Shown: piece by piece, positions 7,827 through 14,872 of the stretch | Layout of the letters: every line of letters begins with the position of its first letter | How positions within the stretch are numbered: position 1 is the stretch's first letter | From: DASYXZ01 sp035934315 | GTDB lineage: Bacteria > Acidobacteriota > Terriglobia > UBA7540 | Length of the DNA: 22,253 nt | Direction: 5' to 3' | Assembly (NCBI GenBank): GCA_035934315.1 | Contig: DASYXZ010000116.1 | Location: 1 to 22,253 of the forward strand | The notes under the pieces: generated by a model | The model's input: the letters and a program-made list of their open reading frames with translations, nothing else | Database searches by the model: none | What the model was told of the DNA's origin: nothing | Position numbers and translations under genes: made by a program

Positions 7827-9287
7827 TCAGTTATCCGACTCTTTAAACTTGAATTGCGATTCGATTTCCTTAACCTGTTCATCCGAAAGATGGAGAATTT
7901 GTTGCCGTTTCCGCAACATCTGGCGCGCCTCCGAGGTAATCACGCCCCCAACGTCCGCCGCCTGGAAGTCCTCGCGATACTTAGCCATATTCAGCCGTAA
8001 TAGAGTTAATTGCTGGGTCTCCGAATCCAACACCTGGAGCGCCACATCCTGCTGTACCCCGTAATCCCCGGCCCCGGCGAGCAATTCTTCGCGCAACGAA
8101 TCCGGCAATTGCCCTGGCTGGGCGCTCAACCGGGTGCGAACGTAAACCCGGTAATCGTGGACGGCGCCCGGCTCGCCGGCGGGCCAACTTTCCAGTTGCA
8201 CCGGCGGCAAAGGGGGCGCACCCGGAGCGGGCATATTCGGCGCCGCGCCTGGATTTCCGGATCCCCCCTCCGAACTTTGCTCCTCTTGCTGTTGGAGCAA
8301 CTGCGCATCCACCTTCAGTCGCCCCTCGGCATCACGGAAATATTTTTCATTCGGGTCAAGCTTCCGGGCCTGTGCGTAATATTCCCGCGCCTGGGAGAGA
8401 TTTGACGAGGCATCATCAAGTTGCCAATTGTGCATGGCTGCCGCCGCCATCGCTTCTGTGGCAACGCCCAGATTATATTGGCGCGCCGCCTCCACCGCGG
8501 GCCCCGGCGTGGACGCATTCTTCCATGCATCCATGGCAGATTGCCAGTCGCCGGCCTGGGCCTGGGCATTGCCCGGTTTCAGTTCGTCATCCACGGCCAG
8601 CAGCACTTCCCTCGGTTCGTCGTAGCCCGCGGCGAGTGACAAAGTATCGGCGGTCACCTCATCGCCGAGCTGCTGCAGAATGGAATCAGAGTCCTGCCAT
8701 TGGTTTTGCGCGACGACATAAGCTTCACCATGGCATTTGGGCGGCCCGCCCACCTCAGATTCCTGCCGGTACGCCCGCTCCACCAACCGGCTCATCAGGA
8801 GCACCTGCGTTTGGGTGTCCGTCGCCTTGACCTCCAGCGCCAGATGGCCGGATGAAACCAGGAAAATGACGGGCACCGTCTGATTTTTGCAGTCTTCCAC
8901 CTGCTTTGTTTTGCCGTCCTTCTTTTTCTCGGTGTGCTCACCCATATGGACGTTCACGGATTCCGTTCTCGACACCCTCTCCAGAGAAGCAGTCGCATCG
9001 GTCAGCGTGCATTGGAGCACCGTTCGGGCGTCCGGAGAAAGTTTAAAGTTCTGCCGCTCCAAACCATTTTCAAGGAAATGTTGGATGCGCGGGACCATCA
9101 TGAAGCCCCTCCGCATGTCCACGGAATCCACTTCCAGGCGGATCTGGCGCCCCTGCGCATGGAACGCCGGCGGATGATACAGCGCAAATTTCACGTTGGT
9201 TTTGATCACGCCAAACTTCGAAAGCAACGGCGCAGAAAAAAGCAACATCGTGACAAAGACGAGGGAAATTAATCTGACATACCGCAT
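7827..9287 (-). CDS. Exported TPR-like protein of unknown function
   Basis: A 486-residue protein with an N-terminal hydrophobic signal (RLISLVFVTMLLFSAPLLS). Residues about 50-235 form a mixed domain with beta character that includes a charged segment (GEHTEKKKDGKTKQVEDC). Residues about 240-320 hold two TPR-like helical hairpins (AQAQAGDWQSAMDAWKNA; YNLGVATEAMAAAA...NLSQAREYYAQARKLDPN). A Gln/Glu run and a Pro-rich linker (about 328-372) follow, and the C-terminus is helical and charged (LRKRQQILHLSDEQVKEIESQ). The layout resembles periplasmic TPR proteins that sense or scaffold envelope processes, but no family can be named. ATG 9285-9287 has AGGAGG ten bases upstream. It is transcribed divergently from the radical SAM gene and has no obvious operon partner. 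Confidence 0.85.
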   Translation of the reverse strand: MRYVRLISLVFVTMLLFSAPLLSKFGVIKTNVKFALYHPPAFHAQGRQIRLEVDSVDMRRGFMMVPRIQHFLENGLERQNFKLSPDARTVLQCTLTDATASLERVSRTESVNVHMGEHTEKKKDGKTKQVEDCKNQTVPVIFLVSSGHLALEVKATDTQTQVLLMSRLVERAYRQESEVGGPPKCHGEAYVVAQNQWQDSDSILQQLGDEVTADTLSLAAGYDEPREVLLAVDDELKPGNAQAQAGDWQSAMDAWKNASTPGPAVEAARQYNLGVATEAMAAAAMHNWQLDDASSNLSQAREYYAQARKLDPNEKYFRDAEGRLKVDAQLLQQQEEQSSEGGSGNPGAAPNMPAPGAPPLPPVQLESWPAGEPGAVHDYRVYVRTRLSAQPGQLPDSLREELLAGAGDYGVQQDVALQVLDSETQQLTLLRLNMAKYREDFQAADVGGVITSEARQMLRKRQQILHLSDEQVKEIESQFKFKESDN

Positions 9288-9514
9288 GATGAGCGAGCCT
9301 CCTATCCTAGCCGTCTGTCCTGTGATCGGTCATGATCCGTCCCGCGCGCAACTCTCGATACCCCCCACATTGTCCCGGCTCGCAAAGCAGACCTGGAAGA
9401 TTGAACCGCCGCCATCATAGCTCAGCGGCGCTGAAAAGCAAGTTCAAGCCAATGACTGTCGATGGGCCGTTTTCGTGTGGCGGCGAAATACCGGCCACCC
9501 GGAGTTCGTGTTTC

Positions 9515-9536
9515 GAACGGCCCGGAACGTCCGTTC
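9515..9536. other. Small hairpin in the 9288-9747 divergent gap
   Basis: GAACGG and CCGTTC pair across a 10-base loop in the 460-bp gap between the divergent TPR-like and radical SAM genes. There is no T-tract, so it is not a terminator. Apart from this and the -10 element at 9649-9657 I see no gene or RNA in the gap. Confidence 0.25.
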
Positions 9537-9648
9537 TACACCGGAGCGCCACCCGATGGGAAATCTGCCTCCCCGGAAATCCTCCCGGACGCAGCGACAT
9601 CGCGGGTAATATCGAGCAGGATTATTTACTACTTGAATTGATGAGTTG

Positions 9649-9657
9649 TGGTATAAG
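9649..9657 (+). promoter_or_regulatory. Candidate extended -10 promoter of the radical SAM gene
   Basis: TGG-TATAAG is an extended -10 element. Transcription would start near 9664, downstream of the TTG at 9646 that opens the longest frame and about 84 bp before ATG 9748. This supports the shorter protein. No good -35 is present, which extended -10 promoters tolerate. Confidence 0.4.
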
Positions 9658-9747
9658 TTAACCCAGAGTTGGCGGTATTCGATCCCGCTGATCTGGCCCC
9701 GAATCCATAAATCCAATGGGCGCCAGGACCTGGCTGGAGCGGACGTG

Positions 9748-11442
9748 ATGTCCCCCATGACCGATTCACACAAACCCATCGCACCCCCAGTCGCAGCCGG
9801 CTGCAATGATTCTCGCCGTTTTCCCCCTCTCGGCACAGCGCTGAATGTCCTGATGATCTGGCCGCGCTTCCCTTCCTCATTTTGGAGCTTCAAGGGAATG
9901 ATGGACATCATTCCGGAGGAAACCGTTCATCCGCCGCTCGGCCTTCTTACAGTGGCGGCGTTGTGTCCGAAGAACTGGAAGCTGAAGCTTATCGATCGAA
10001 GTTTTGATGAGCTCGGCGACAGCGACCTCCACTGGGCCGACCTCGTGATGGTGAGCGGGATGCGCGTGCAGAAGGACGACATTCGTGAGACCCTGCTGCG
10101 GGCGCGAACTCTCGGCAAGCGGACCATCATCGGCGGCCCTTACGCCAGCAGCGAGCCGGAAAGCCTGTTGGCACTGGCCGACCACGTGGTAGTGGGCGAG
10201 CCTGACGAAATTTTCGGCGACATCGCCCGTGAGATTGAGCAAGGTTCCGCCCGGCGGCTCTACGTGGTGGACGAAAAGCCGGACGTCAGCAAATCGCCCA
10301 TCCCGCGTTTTGATCTGCTGAACCTTAGGAAATATATTTCCATGGCAGTACAGTTCTCCCGCGGCTGCCCGTTCCAATGCGAGTTTTGCGACATCATCAC
10401 GATTTATGGCCGGAAGCCCCGCACCAAGCCTCCAGAGCAATTGCTGGCGGAGCTCGATGCGCTTTACAACCTCGGCTGGCGCGCCGAAGTTTTTATCGTG
10501 GACGACAATTTTATCGGAAACCACAAGCGCGCTCTTGAGTTGTCACTGAGCCTGGAAGAGTGGCAGAAATCCCATCACACTCCGTTTTTGTTTTACACCG
10601 AGGCCTCCATCGATCTCTCACAACGCCCGGAGCTGATCGAGTCTATGGTGCGGGCGAATTTTTTCTACGTCTTTGTGGGTATTGAGAGCCCTTCCGCCGA
10701 CTCCCTGACTGAAGCCAAGAAATACCAGAATCTTCGCCGCGATCCCCTGGATTGCATCCGTTACCTCCAGAGCCAGGGTTTGTGGGTGACGGCCGGCTTC
10801 ATCGTCGGCTTCGATTCGGATAAGGAAGATATTTTCGAATTGCAAACCAAGTTCATTGAGGACGCGGCCATCCCCTGGGCCATGGCCGGATTCCTGATGG
10901 CGCCGCCCACCACTCCGCTTTACGATCGAATGTTGCAACAGGGCCGCTTGCTTCCGGAAAGCAATTCAACCAGCAATTTCGATCCGCCCAATTTCCGAAC
11001 CGTCCTGCCCCTCCCCGTCATGTTGAAGGGTCTGCGCAAAACTCTGGTTGATCTTTATGATCCGTCTGCGTTCTTCAACCGGGGCTATCGCTCGCTGGTG
11101 CAATGGGAAACGCGCGAGCAGCAGAAATCGACCGAATATCCGCTCTGGCTTACCGTGGGCATTTTGGCGCGCTCCATGCTGCGCCAGGGCATCCTCTCTT
11201 CCTACCGCCGCGCCTATTGGAAATTCCTGGGCCAGATCCTTTGGAACTGGTCGGGGAACTCGCCAAAATTAAATATGGGACTTTCGATTCTTCTCTCCGG
11301 TCACCACTTCACAAAGTACGCGAAGGAAGTGGCGAAAGATTTGGAGAAGGAATATCTGCGGCTGATTGCCGAGGAACGCGCGGGATCGCCCGGACCATCC
11401 ATCCCCTCCCCCGAAAACGTGGGAGCTTCCATTACTCATTAG
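9748..11442 (+). CDS. B12-binding radical SAM protein with DUF4070, hopanoid C-2 methylase-like group
   Basis: A 564-residue protein counted from ATG 9748, which has GGAG eight bases upstream; the frame is open back to a TTG at 9646 without an SD. An N-terminal Rossmann-type B12 domain (about 32-165) shows LNVLMIWPRFPSSFWSF and HPPLGLLTVAAL, with LIDRSFDEL where a base-off enzyme would have DxHxxG. The radical SAM core follows with C207-x3-C211-x2-C214 (GCPFQCEFC), the ligands of the 4Fe-4S cluster, then VDDNFIGN and FVGIESP. The C-terminus is DUF4070-like. HpnP, which methylates C-2 of hopanoids, has this same layout and a similar N-terminus, but so do many uncharacterised paralogues and no hopanoid gene is nearby. 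The call is therefore a radical SAM methylase-like enzyme with unknown substrate. Cytosolic or membrane-associated. Confidence 0.88.
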   Translation: MSPMTDSHKPIAPPVAAGCNDSRRFPPLGTALNVLMIWPRFPSSFWSFKGMMDIIPEETVHPPLGLLTVAALCPKNWKLKLIDRSFDELGDSDLHWADLVMVSGMRVQKDDIRETLLRARTLGKRTIIGGPYASSEPESLLALADHVVVGEPDEIFGDIAREIEQGSARRLYVVDEKPDVSKSPIPRFDLLNLRKYISMAVQFSRGCPFQCEFCDIITIYGRKPRTKPPEQLLAELDALYNLGWRAEVFIVDDNFIGNHKRALELSLSLEEWQKSHHTPFLFYTEASIDLSQRPELIESMVRANFFYVFVGIESPSADSLTEAKKYQNLRRDPLDCIRYLQSQGLWVTAGFIVGFDSDKEDIFELQTKFIEDAAIPWAMAGFLMAPPTTPLYDRMLQQGRLLPESNSTSNFDPPNFRTVLPLPVMLKGLRKTLVDLYDPSAFFNRGYRSLVQWETREQQKSTEYPLWLTVGILARSMLRQGILSSYRRAYWKFLGQILWNWSGNSPKLNMGLSILLSGHHFTKYAKEVAKDLEKEYLRLIAEERAGSPGPSIPSPENVGASITH

Positions 11443-11475
11443 ACAAACGATTTACCGCCGCTTACAAATACGTGC

Positions 11476-11568
11476 CGCAGGATTCGGTTTTTAATCCTGC
11501 GGCCTTTCAAGTTTTGTCCTTTGAAAAAATTGGAAGGCTCCGCTGACTCGCGAGACGAGTCACGGCTA
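11476..11568. repeat. Double-hairpin dispersed repeat, copy A
   Basis: Two perfect stems: 11475-11484 with 11493-11502 (CCGCAGGATT, 8-base loop) and 11544-11550 with 11556-11562 (TGACTCG, 5-base loop). It aligns along its whole length with 12610-12700. It lies between the convergent radical SAM and OmpA genes, where the first hairpin could end transcription from the left, although its T-run is weak. Confidence 0.8.
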
Positions 11569-11632
11569 CCGCGTTCGGGAGCGGACGGTCGCCCACTGTC
11601 AAGCCGACAAGAACACATGGCCCGTCCCGCCA

Positions 11633-12385
11633 TCATTGTTGTGGCGAGGTTGGCTGCGTTGATGAATCGGCCGGCGGTTCCTGCTGGGCCGACATCACTG
11701 TGGGGGGAACCATGAGCGTCAGTTGAACGCGCCGGTTCTCCTTGCGCCCTTCCCGCGTATTGTTCGGCGCGGTCGGAGACGCCTTGCCATAACCCAGCAT
11801 ATAAACTCGCACCAGCGGAATGCTGTAGCTCAGCGTCAAATAGCGAACCACGGCGTCCGCGCGGCGGCGGCTGAGTTCCAGGTTGTAGGACTCCGGTCCG
11901 ATCTTATCCGTGTAGCCCTGCACCTGGATCACATAGTGCTTCTGCGCCTGGATAGCCTGGGCAAACTGGTCCAGGTTTTCCCTGGCTTCTTTCGTGAGTT
12001 TGGCGCTGTTGAAGGGGAAAAGGACAGCCACCTTTTGGTTGGGTTGATAGTTATCCACATTCTCAGCCACTTCCTTGGCCGTCTTCGCATCGCTCACGCC
12101 CTGCTCGGCAGTCGTTTGCGCCGACTGAGCGTGCTGGTCAGCCAACTGAGCGGCCTGCGAGGCCTTGTCCGCAGATTCTTGAGCGTTGGAAATGCCGCGC
12201 TCCGTCTTTGCGTCAAGGTCTTTAATGTCCTGCCCGTTCTGTTGAGTATCCTTGTCCACCCTGTTTAGGTGAATTTCAAGTGGGTGAACTGCTTTGGCGA
12301 CGTACTTCTTGGTTGCGCAGCCGGTGGTCAGCAGCGCAAACGCACTGAAAAGTGCCAGTGAACCTGTTGTTTTTGCGATTCGCAT
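11633..12385 (-). CDS. OmpA/Pal-type peptidoglycan-binding lipoprotein
   Basis: A 250-residue lipoprotein that should tether the outer membrane to peptidoglycan. The signal peptide ends LTTGC with C23 as the lipid site; T at -3 is not the ideal lipobox residue. Residues about 30-110 are an Ala/Gln/Asp-rich coiled-coil (QESADKASQAAQLADQHAQSAQ), an Lpp-like spacer. The OmpA-like domain covers about 120-225, with FPFNSAKLTKEA, GYTDKIGPESYNLELSRRRADAVVRYL and GYGKASP. The D of GYTD and the R of SRRRA are the residues that grip diaminopimelate in this family. A Pro/Gln/Ser tail follows. The frame opens five codons earlier with TTG, but the GGGGAGA in those codons is the ribosome-binding site for ATG 12385, so I use the shorter start. 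It is a single gene, flanked by double-hairpin repeats on both sides. Confidence 0.92.
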   Translation of the reverse strand: MRIAKTTGSLALFSAFALLTTGCATKKYVAKAVHPLEIHLNRVDKDTQQNGQDIKDLDAKTERGISNAQESADKASQAAQLADQHAQSAQTTAEQGVSDAKTAKEVAENVDNYQPNQKVAVLFPFNSAKLTKEARENLDQFAQAIQAQKHYVIQVQGYTDKIGPESYNLELSRRRADAVVRYLTLSYSIPLVRVYMLGYGKASPTAPNNTREGRKENRRVQLTLMVPPTVMSAQQEPPADSSTQPTSPQQ

Positions 12386-12438
12386 TATTTTTCTCCCCAA
12401 GCGAAATATGGAAATCCCCTGAGACTACTGCACTTGAA

Positions 12439-12457
12439 ATGCCAATTCATCTGGCAT
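12439..12457. promoter_or_regulatory. Inverted repeat upstream of the OmpA gene
   Basis: ATGCCA and TGGCAT are separated by 7 bases, about 55-70 bp upstream of the OmpA start at 12385. The size suits a dimeric regulator, but no binding protein can be named. The 366-bp gap 12386-12751 otherwise holds repeat copy B and no gene I can support. Confidence 0.3.
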
Positions 12458-12609
12458 GTAAGCTATTGGAATTACAGGGAGTGCATAGGCAATCAGTGTG
12501 GCCGCATTGGAATTTTCTACCGGAATCCTTGCAAATTATTCACGTGTCGCCGATTTTCAACGCGGATGAGTATTATTTTTCCCCGCCAGCCGGCGCCAGG
12601 AAAAAGTAG

Positions 12610-12700
12610 CGCAGGATTCGCTTTTAATCCTGCGGCCTTTCAAGTATTGTCCTTTTGAAGAATCTGAAAAACCGCTGACTCACGATGCGAGTCACCACTA
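12610..12700. repeat. Double-hairpin dispersed repeat, copy B
   Basis: Same orientation and order as 11476-11568: stem 12610-12618 with 12626-12634 (CGCAGGATT), the conserved CCTTTCAAGT word, and stem 12676-12681 with 12689-12694 (TGACTC). It lies in a divergent gap, upstream of both neighbouring genes, so its role cannot be termination alone. Confidence 0.8.
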
Positions 12701-12751
12701 TCAGCGCAGCCGAGGCATCTAAGAAAAGGGGATGGCAGGAGGAAGGAAGCC

Positions 12752-13399
12752 ATGGCAAGACGCTTGGGAGTTCGAGGCGCGATACTGCTCATCGCTCTGT
12801 TTGCGCCGCAGTTTTCCTCAGCGTATGAACATCCTCTGAGTTTCAATTCCATCTGGCAGGCGTATTTTCTTGGCCACGAAAATATTAATGATGAGGAGCT
12901 CGCGGCGTTTCTAGCATCTTACGTGAAGCGCCCACCCTTGCCACAGAGTGGACCGCACGTGGCCTCAATCGAAATCGAAACGCCCTACGAGCAAGTGGTA
13001 CTTCGCACCCTGCAAAGATCTGTCGATTACAGTCCCCAGCAAGCAGACCAGGATTATCGCGCCCAATCTGACCTCATTTTGGTCCGTGTCGGCATCAATC
13101 TCACGCCCACCTATTCAAGCCGGGTTGGAGTCTCCTCCGTGAACCACGCCGTTCAACTCCGACCATTGGATTTTTGGCGGGATTTCTCATTCCGGCTTAT
13201 TCAGGAAGAAAAAAGGATAGCGCCTGATAAAATCTCCGGAGAACCTCTATTCACCCAGCATAACGGGGGTCTTTCAGGAGCAGAGGTGGTGTTGGAATTC
13301 GACGCCACGAAGGTCTCCTCAGCGCCAGTTTGGATTGAAATGCGTATGCCCGAGGGCAACACCTTCACCGCCGAATTCGATTTGGAAAGGCTCAAATAA
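12752..13399 (+). CDS. Exported protein of unknown function
   Basis: A 215-residue protein with a signal peptide (RGAILLIALFAPQFSSAYEHP, cleavage likely after SSA). The mature part starts with helices (SFNSIWQAYFLGHENINDEELAAFLASYV) and continues with beta-rich stretches: HVASIEIETPYEQVVLRTLQR, SDLILVRVGINLTPTYSSRV, AEVVLEFDATKV, PVWIEMRMPEG and FTAEFDLERLK. It has no cysteine outside the signal region, no transmembrane segment and no catalytic motif I recognise. The ATG follows GGAGGAAGGAAG, a very good ribosome-binding site. It stands alone, between repeat copy B and a terminator at 13412-13467. Likely periplasmic or secreted; function unknown. Confidence 0.82.
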   Translation: MARRLGVRGAILLIALFAPQFSSAYEHPLSFNSIWQAYFLGHENINDEELAAFLASYVKRPPLPQSGPHVASIEIETPYEQVVLRTLQRSVDYSPQQADQDYRAQSDLILVRVGINLTPTYSSRVGVSSVNHAVQLRPLDFWRDFSFRLIQEEKRIAPDKISGEPLFTQHNGGLSGAEVVLEFDATKVSSAPVWIEMRMPEGNTFTAEFDLERLK

Positions 13400-13411
13400 T
13401 CTACTTAGTTC

Positions 13412-13467
13412 TGCATTTCATCAGTATGGTTGAAATGCACTACTGAGGTGAAAAACACCCTTTTTTT
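13412..13467 (+). terminator. Tandem hairpins and T-tract after the 215-aa exported protein
   Basis: A perfect 9-bp stem (TGCATTTCA 13412-13420 with TGAAATGCA 13431-13439) is followed by a short GGTG/CACC hairpin (13447-13459) and seven T (13461-13467). It begins 13 bases past the stop codon. Confidence 0.6.
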
Positions 13468-13612
13468 CGTTCGAATAATAGGAATCCCCTTCTAATTCCA
13501 TCTGAGGGTGGATACAAGGGTAAATAGAAGCGCGTTTCGCAGAGCAGGTAGATACAAACGCTGAATCGCGCAGCGACTCTGCGGCGGGTCCCGATTCATC
13601 ACGAGAACAACC

Positions 13613-13637
13613 CGATGACCCGTGAGACGAGTCATCG
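13613..13637. repeat. Partial copy C of the double-hairpin repeat
   Basis: CGATGAC and GTCATCG form a 7-bp stem around CCGTGAGACGA. The core GAGACGAGTCA and the following CGCTA match the second hairpin of copy A. The first hairpin is replaced by an unrelated CGCAG/CTGCG stem near 13570. It lies just past the toxin stop codon. Confidence 0.55.
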
Positions 13638-13645
13638 CTAGCAAC

Positions 13646-14059
13646 TCAAACACCCTGGATAACCAACTTCGCCCCCGTAAGCCCCAGGTGGCGATCGGTT
13701 GACCAGCAGGTTGAAATCCGGCGCTCATTGATGATCACCAGGCCATGTGCGTCAGCGAGGGTCAGCGGTTGGTCGCCGAATCTCTTCACCAGCCGGCTCG
13801 TCTTGCCCAATTCCTGACCGTCAAACCCCTGAATGGAAAGTGGCGAGAGATCGCCGATAAAGTTTAGAAATTGGATCGCCCGGTTCCCGTCATACCGCCG
13901 CAGAAACCACCCGTGTCCCTCGGCAACCACCAGGGCGGAAGTCACCAGGCGCGGCGGACTGGAAAACAGTTTCCGAAATAGAGGATGGAAGCTGTCCGAG
14001 CGGTCGAGGAAGGCGATGAGCGCGGAGGTATCAACGTAAGATTCAGTCTTTGGAGCCAT
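13646..14059 (-). CDS. vapC: VapC-like PIN-domain toxin
   Basis: A 137-residue PIN-domain ribonuclease. The four acidic residues expected for Mg2+ binding are visible: D10 (YVDTSALIAFLD), E47 (VVAEGHG), D103 (LADAHGL) and D122 (STDRHLGL). Toxins of this type cleave tRNA or rRNA and are silenced by a partner that binds the PIN active site. The frame is open upstream to 14230, but the family start and the preceding gene point to ATG 14059. That ATG lies inside the last codons of the antitoxin (17-bp overlap) and has no ribosome-binding site of its own, so its translation should be coupled. All catalytic acids are intact, so the toxin is probably active. Confidence 0.88.
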   Translation of the reverse strand: MAPKTESYVDTSALIAFLDRSDSFHPLFRKLFSSPPRLVTSALVVAEGHGWFLRRYDGNRAIQFLNFIGDLSPLSIQGFDGQELGKTSRLVKRFGDQPLTLADAHGLVIINERRISTCWSTDRHLGLTGAKLVIQGV

Positions 14060-14267
14060 ACACGATTTCATCGATCGCCCGGCTGGATTGCGGGTTCCCT
14101 GATTCCACAAATCCCGCGTATCGCATCCATGCCGGTTGACCGGAAGCAGGGAGAACACCGCGAATCGCCCGGCGCACATACTCCGCCACTGAGATGCCCA
14201 ACGCTTTCGCCTCTTTCCTGGCCATCGCATAGTCCTGTTTGTCCAGGCTCACCTGAGTTCGAATCAT
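14043..14267 (-). CDS. vapB: Ribbon-helix-helix antitoxin, VapB-like
   Basis: A 74-residue protein that neutralises the neighbouring PIN toxin and represses the operon. Residues 1-40 are a ribbon-helix-helix DNA-binding fold: MIRTQVSLDKQDYAMARKEA is the beta strand and first helix, and LGISVAEYVRRAIRG the second helix. Residues 41-74 are the toxin-binding tail. The frame is open to 14339, but ATG 14267 starts exactly at the RHH strand and has AAGGG seven bases upstream. It overlaps the toxin start by 17 bp. A 9-bp inverted repeat lies over its start codon. Confidence 0.87.
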   Translation of the reverse strand: MIRTQVSLDKQDYAMARKEAKALGISVAEYVRRAIRGVLPASGQPAWMRYAGFVESGNPQSSRAIDEIVYGSKD

Positions 14268-14296
14268 GTTATCACCCTTCTTGCACATGATAACAT
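14266..14296. promoter_or_regulatory. Inverted-repeat operator of the toxin-antitoxin pair
   Basis: ATGTTATCA (14266-14274) and TGATAACAT (14288-14296) are perfect inverted copies with centres 22 bp apart, two helical turns. The left arm overlaps the antitoxin start codon and the right arm covers the likely -10 region. This is the pattern expected for autorepression by an RHH antitoxin. Confidence 0.7.
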
Positions 14297-14347
14297 AATG
14301 CGCCGGGGGCGCAAGCAGTGATTTGCGGCGCCCCGACATTCAGGACG

Positions 14348-14506
14348 TGACCCCTCACCCCCGGTGCTCGGGGCCCCCTTCCCGCGCCAACTGGGGAATG
14401 CGCTGGCTACGGTCCACCATCTCTTCTCGGAGAGGGCAAGCCATCATGGGCCTGGTCTTCTCCCAAGGGAGAAGGTGGCCAACAGAGGAGGCCGGATGAG
14501 GGGTCA
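14348..14506. mobile_element. 159-bp MITE-like element with 10-bp terminal inverted repeats
   Basis: TGACCCCTCA (14348-14357) and TGAGGGGTCA (14497-14506) are perfect terminal inverted repeats. The interior is GC-rich and itself partly palindromic: CTTCTCCCAAGGGAGAAG lies at 14457-14474. It encodes nothing. It resembles the widespread non-autonomous CCCTCACCC...GGGTGAGGG intergenic elements of bacteria. No clear target duplication is seen. Confidence 0.6.
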
Positions 14507-14625
14507 TTTTCTGTTGGACATCCAACTCCCGCACACCTTCAAACGTCTCGATTGCTTGGTAACTGGCTATGACAAGAACAAGGACCCAATTGCAAAACTG
14601 TGGACCCAAGCATCGCCGGCAACAC

Positions 14626-14769
14626 TTAAAGTACTACTTTAAATTGCCTACTGGCGAGGAAGGCGGGATATTGCAAGACAACAATTTTCTGCCCTTAACT
14701 TCCATTCCTTAAGCGTGGGCTCTCTCCAAAATCTAAGGTCATACCTGAGGAATTGTCGTCGCGCCGACA
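14626..14769. repeat. Three-module repeat block, left copy
   Basis: Module 1 is the palindrome TTAAAGTA-C-TACTTTAA (14630-14646). Module 2 is at about 14653-14688 (TGGCGAGGAAGGCGG...ATTGCAAGA). Module 3 is AATTGTCGTCGCGCCGACA (14751-14769), an imperfect hairpin. All three recur in the same order at 19650-19745, module 2 there inverted. The rest of 14507-14872 contains no gene; 14815-14865 is a run of TTCATAC and TCATCCT words. Confidence 0.6.
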
Positions 14770-14872
14770 TCAGAAGTGGGTCAGCCAAAATAATCTCATT
14801 ATCTTCCCGCCCTTCATACTTCATACATCAGACTTCTTCCTTCATCCTTAATCCATAATCCTTGACCCTTTA

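Noticed and set aside
9646..9747. N-terminal extension of the radical SAM protein from TTG 9646
   Set aside because: No ribosome-binding site, and a probable -10 element overlaps it; ATG 9748 has GGAG at good spacing.
12576..12605. TTTTTCC...GGAAAAA hairpin as a terminator
   Set aside because: On both strands the T run precedes the stem and A follows it, the opposite of a rho-independent terminator.
14355..14609. 84-aa minus-strand frame
   Set aside because: It is mostly the translated MITE-like element.
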